This document shows positions 14,461-14,769 of a stretch of DNA of 14,769 nucleotides, one piece after another. The number at the start of each line of letters is the position of its first letter. The stretch's first letter is position 1. The translations under genes and the position numbers were made by a program. The stretch covers positions 1 through 14,769 of the forward strand of contig JAOUHE010000030.1 of the NCBI GenBank assembly GCA_029865285.1, written 5' to 3'. This DNA is from Chloroflexota bacterium (GTDB lineage Bacteria > Chloroflexota > Limnocylindria > QHBO01). The notes under the pieces are model-generated. The model worked only from the letters and a program-made list of their open reading frames with translations. It was not told the origin of the DNA and made no database searches.

Positions 14461-14472
14461 GGAACGGCGAGT

Positions 14473-14769
14473 CTACCGGGCGATCGGCGGGGTGTCAACG
14501 AACAGGAGCCGCGTCCGCACGGCCGGCCCGGCTCGCAGCCGAAGGTCGAGGGAAGCGACCACGTCCTCCGGACGCCCGGCGCCGCTGGCATCGAGGCGCA
14601 GCACCAGGCGGAGCAGCGCCCGATGCTCGTCCTCGTTCACCTTCAGCACCTCGACATCTTCGACCAGCGGCCGCAGGTCGCGGGTCCCGGCGTCCGCGCG
14701 GCGCTCGCTCTCCCCTCGTCGGCGCTTGCCGACCAGGCGCGGCGCGGCGAGCAGCCGGACAACCGCCCC
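14473..14769 (-). CDS. DUF2344 / radical SAM-linked protein, C-terminal end only
   Basis: The minus strand is open from the window edge to a TAG at 14475-14473, giving 98 residues of a protein whose start lies outside. The visible part contains GTRDLRPLVEDVEVL, then ALLRLVLRLDASGAGRPEDVVASL, and a short RTRLLFVDTPP ending. The pattern DLRP-LV followed by a hydrophobic strand, RPEDVV and a final R-x-x-LL resembles the C-terminal half of DUF2344 proteins (TIGR03936), which are encoded next to or fused with B12-binding radical SAM proteins and often precede rplU in Firmicutes and Chloroflexota. GC-rich third positions support coding. The family call rests on position and a short match, so it is tentative. 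Confidence 0.6.
   Translation of the reverse strand, partial: GAVVRLLAAPRLVGKRRRGESERRADAGTRDLRPLVEDVEVLKVNEDEHRALLRLVLRLDASGAGRPEDVVASLDLRLRAGPAVRTRLLFVDTPPIAR

Overview
The window is about 14.8 kb of G+C-rich bacterial chromosome (roughly two thirds G+C by eye). Every gene I can support lies on the minus strand, so the biological order runs from high to low coordinates: DUF2344 protein (3' end only) - rplU - rpmA - rpmE - DUF1385 membrane protein - (19-codon linker frame) - prfA - prmC - sua5/tsaC - rpiB - aconitase X large subunit - aconitase X small subunit - GNAT acetyltransferase - glyA - two AtpZ/AtpI-like genes - atpB - atpE - atpF - atpH - atpA - atpG (3' end cut off by the window). 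The long plus-strand reading frames are shadows of these genes. No gap exceeds about 100 bases, and I see no tRNA, rRNA, CRISPR array, insertion sequence or phage gene.

The order rpmE-prfA-prmC-sua5-rpiB-glyA-atp is a well-known conserved supercluster of Firmicutes, Chloroflexota and relatives. A DUF1385 (YqhQ-type) gene beside rpmE/prfA, a DUF2344 gene upstream of rplU, high G+C and a single b-subunit gene fit a G+C-rich Chloroflexota member (for example a Limnocylindria/Ellin6529-like lineage) better than Actinobacteria. This is an inference from gene order, not a database result.

Region 14769-13378 encodes ribosomal proteins L21, L27 and L31. Region 13370-9210 holds a DUF1385 membrane protein, release factor 1 and its glutamine methyltransferase, the tRNA threonylcarbamoyl-adenylate synthase and ribose-5-phosphate isomerase B. 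Region 9213-6513 looks like an accessory insert: a split aconitase X (large and swivel subunits) and a two-domain acetyltransferase. Region 6460-5183 is serine hydroxymethyltransferase. Region 5118-1 is the F-type ATP synthase operon, probably with its own promoter in the glyA-atp gap.

The points most worth a second look are: (1) the aconitase X large subunit appears to start at a CTG codon that overlaps the rpiB stop as CTGA behind a strong Shine-Dalgarno, adding 24 family-typical residues; (2) aconitase X sits inside a housekeeping translation/energy cluster with no partner genes that reveal its substrate; (3) AtpA carries a C-terminal extension of about 60 residues, acidic then Ala/Lys/Pro-rich, and L21 carries a similar Ala/Lys/Pro tail built on 18-bp repeats; (4) a 19-codon frame is joined by GTGA to the DUF1385 stop and by ATGA to the prfA start. 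No clearly new multi-gene system is evident; most of the window is a conserved housekeeping cluster.
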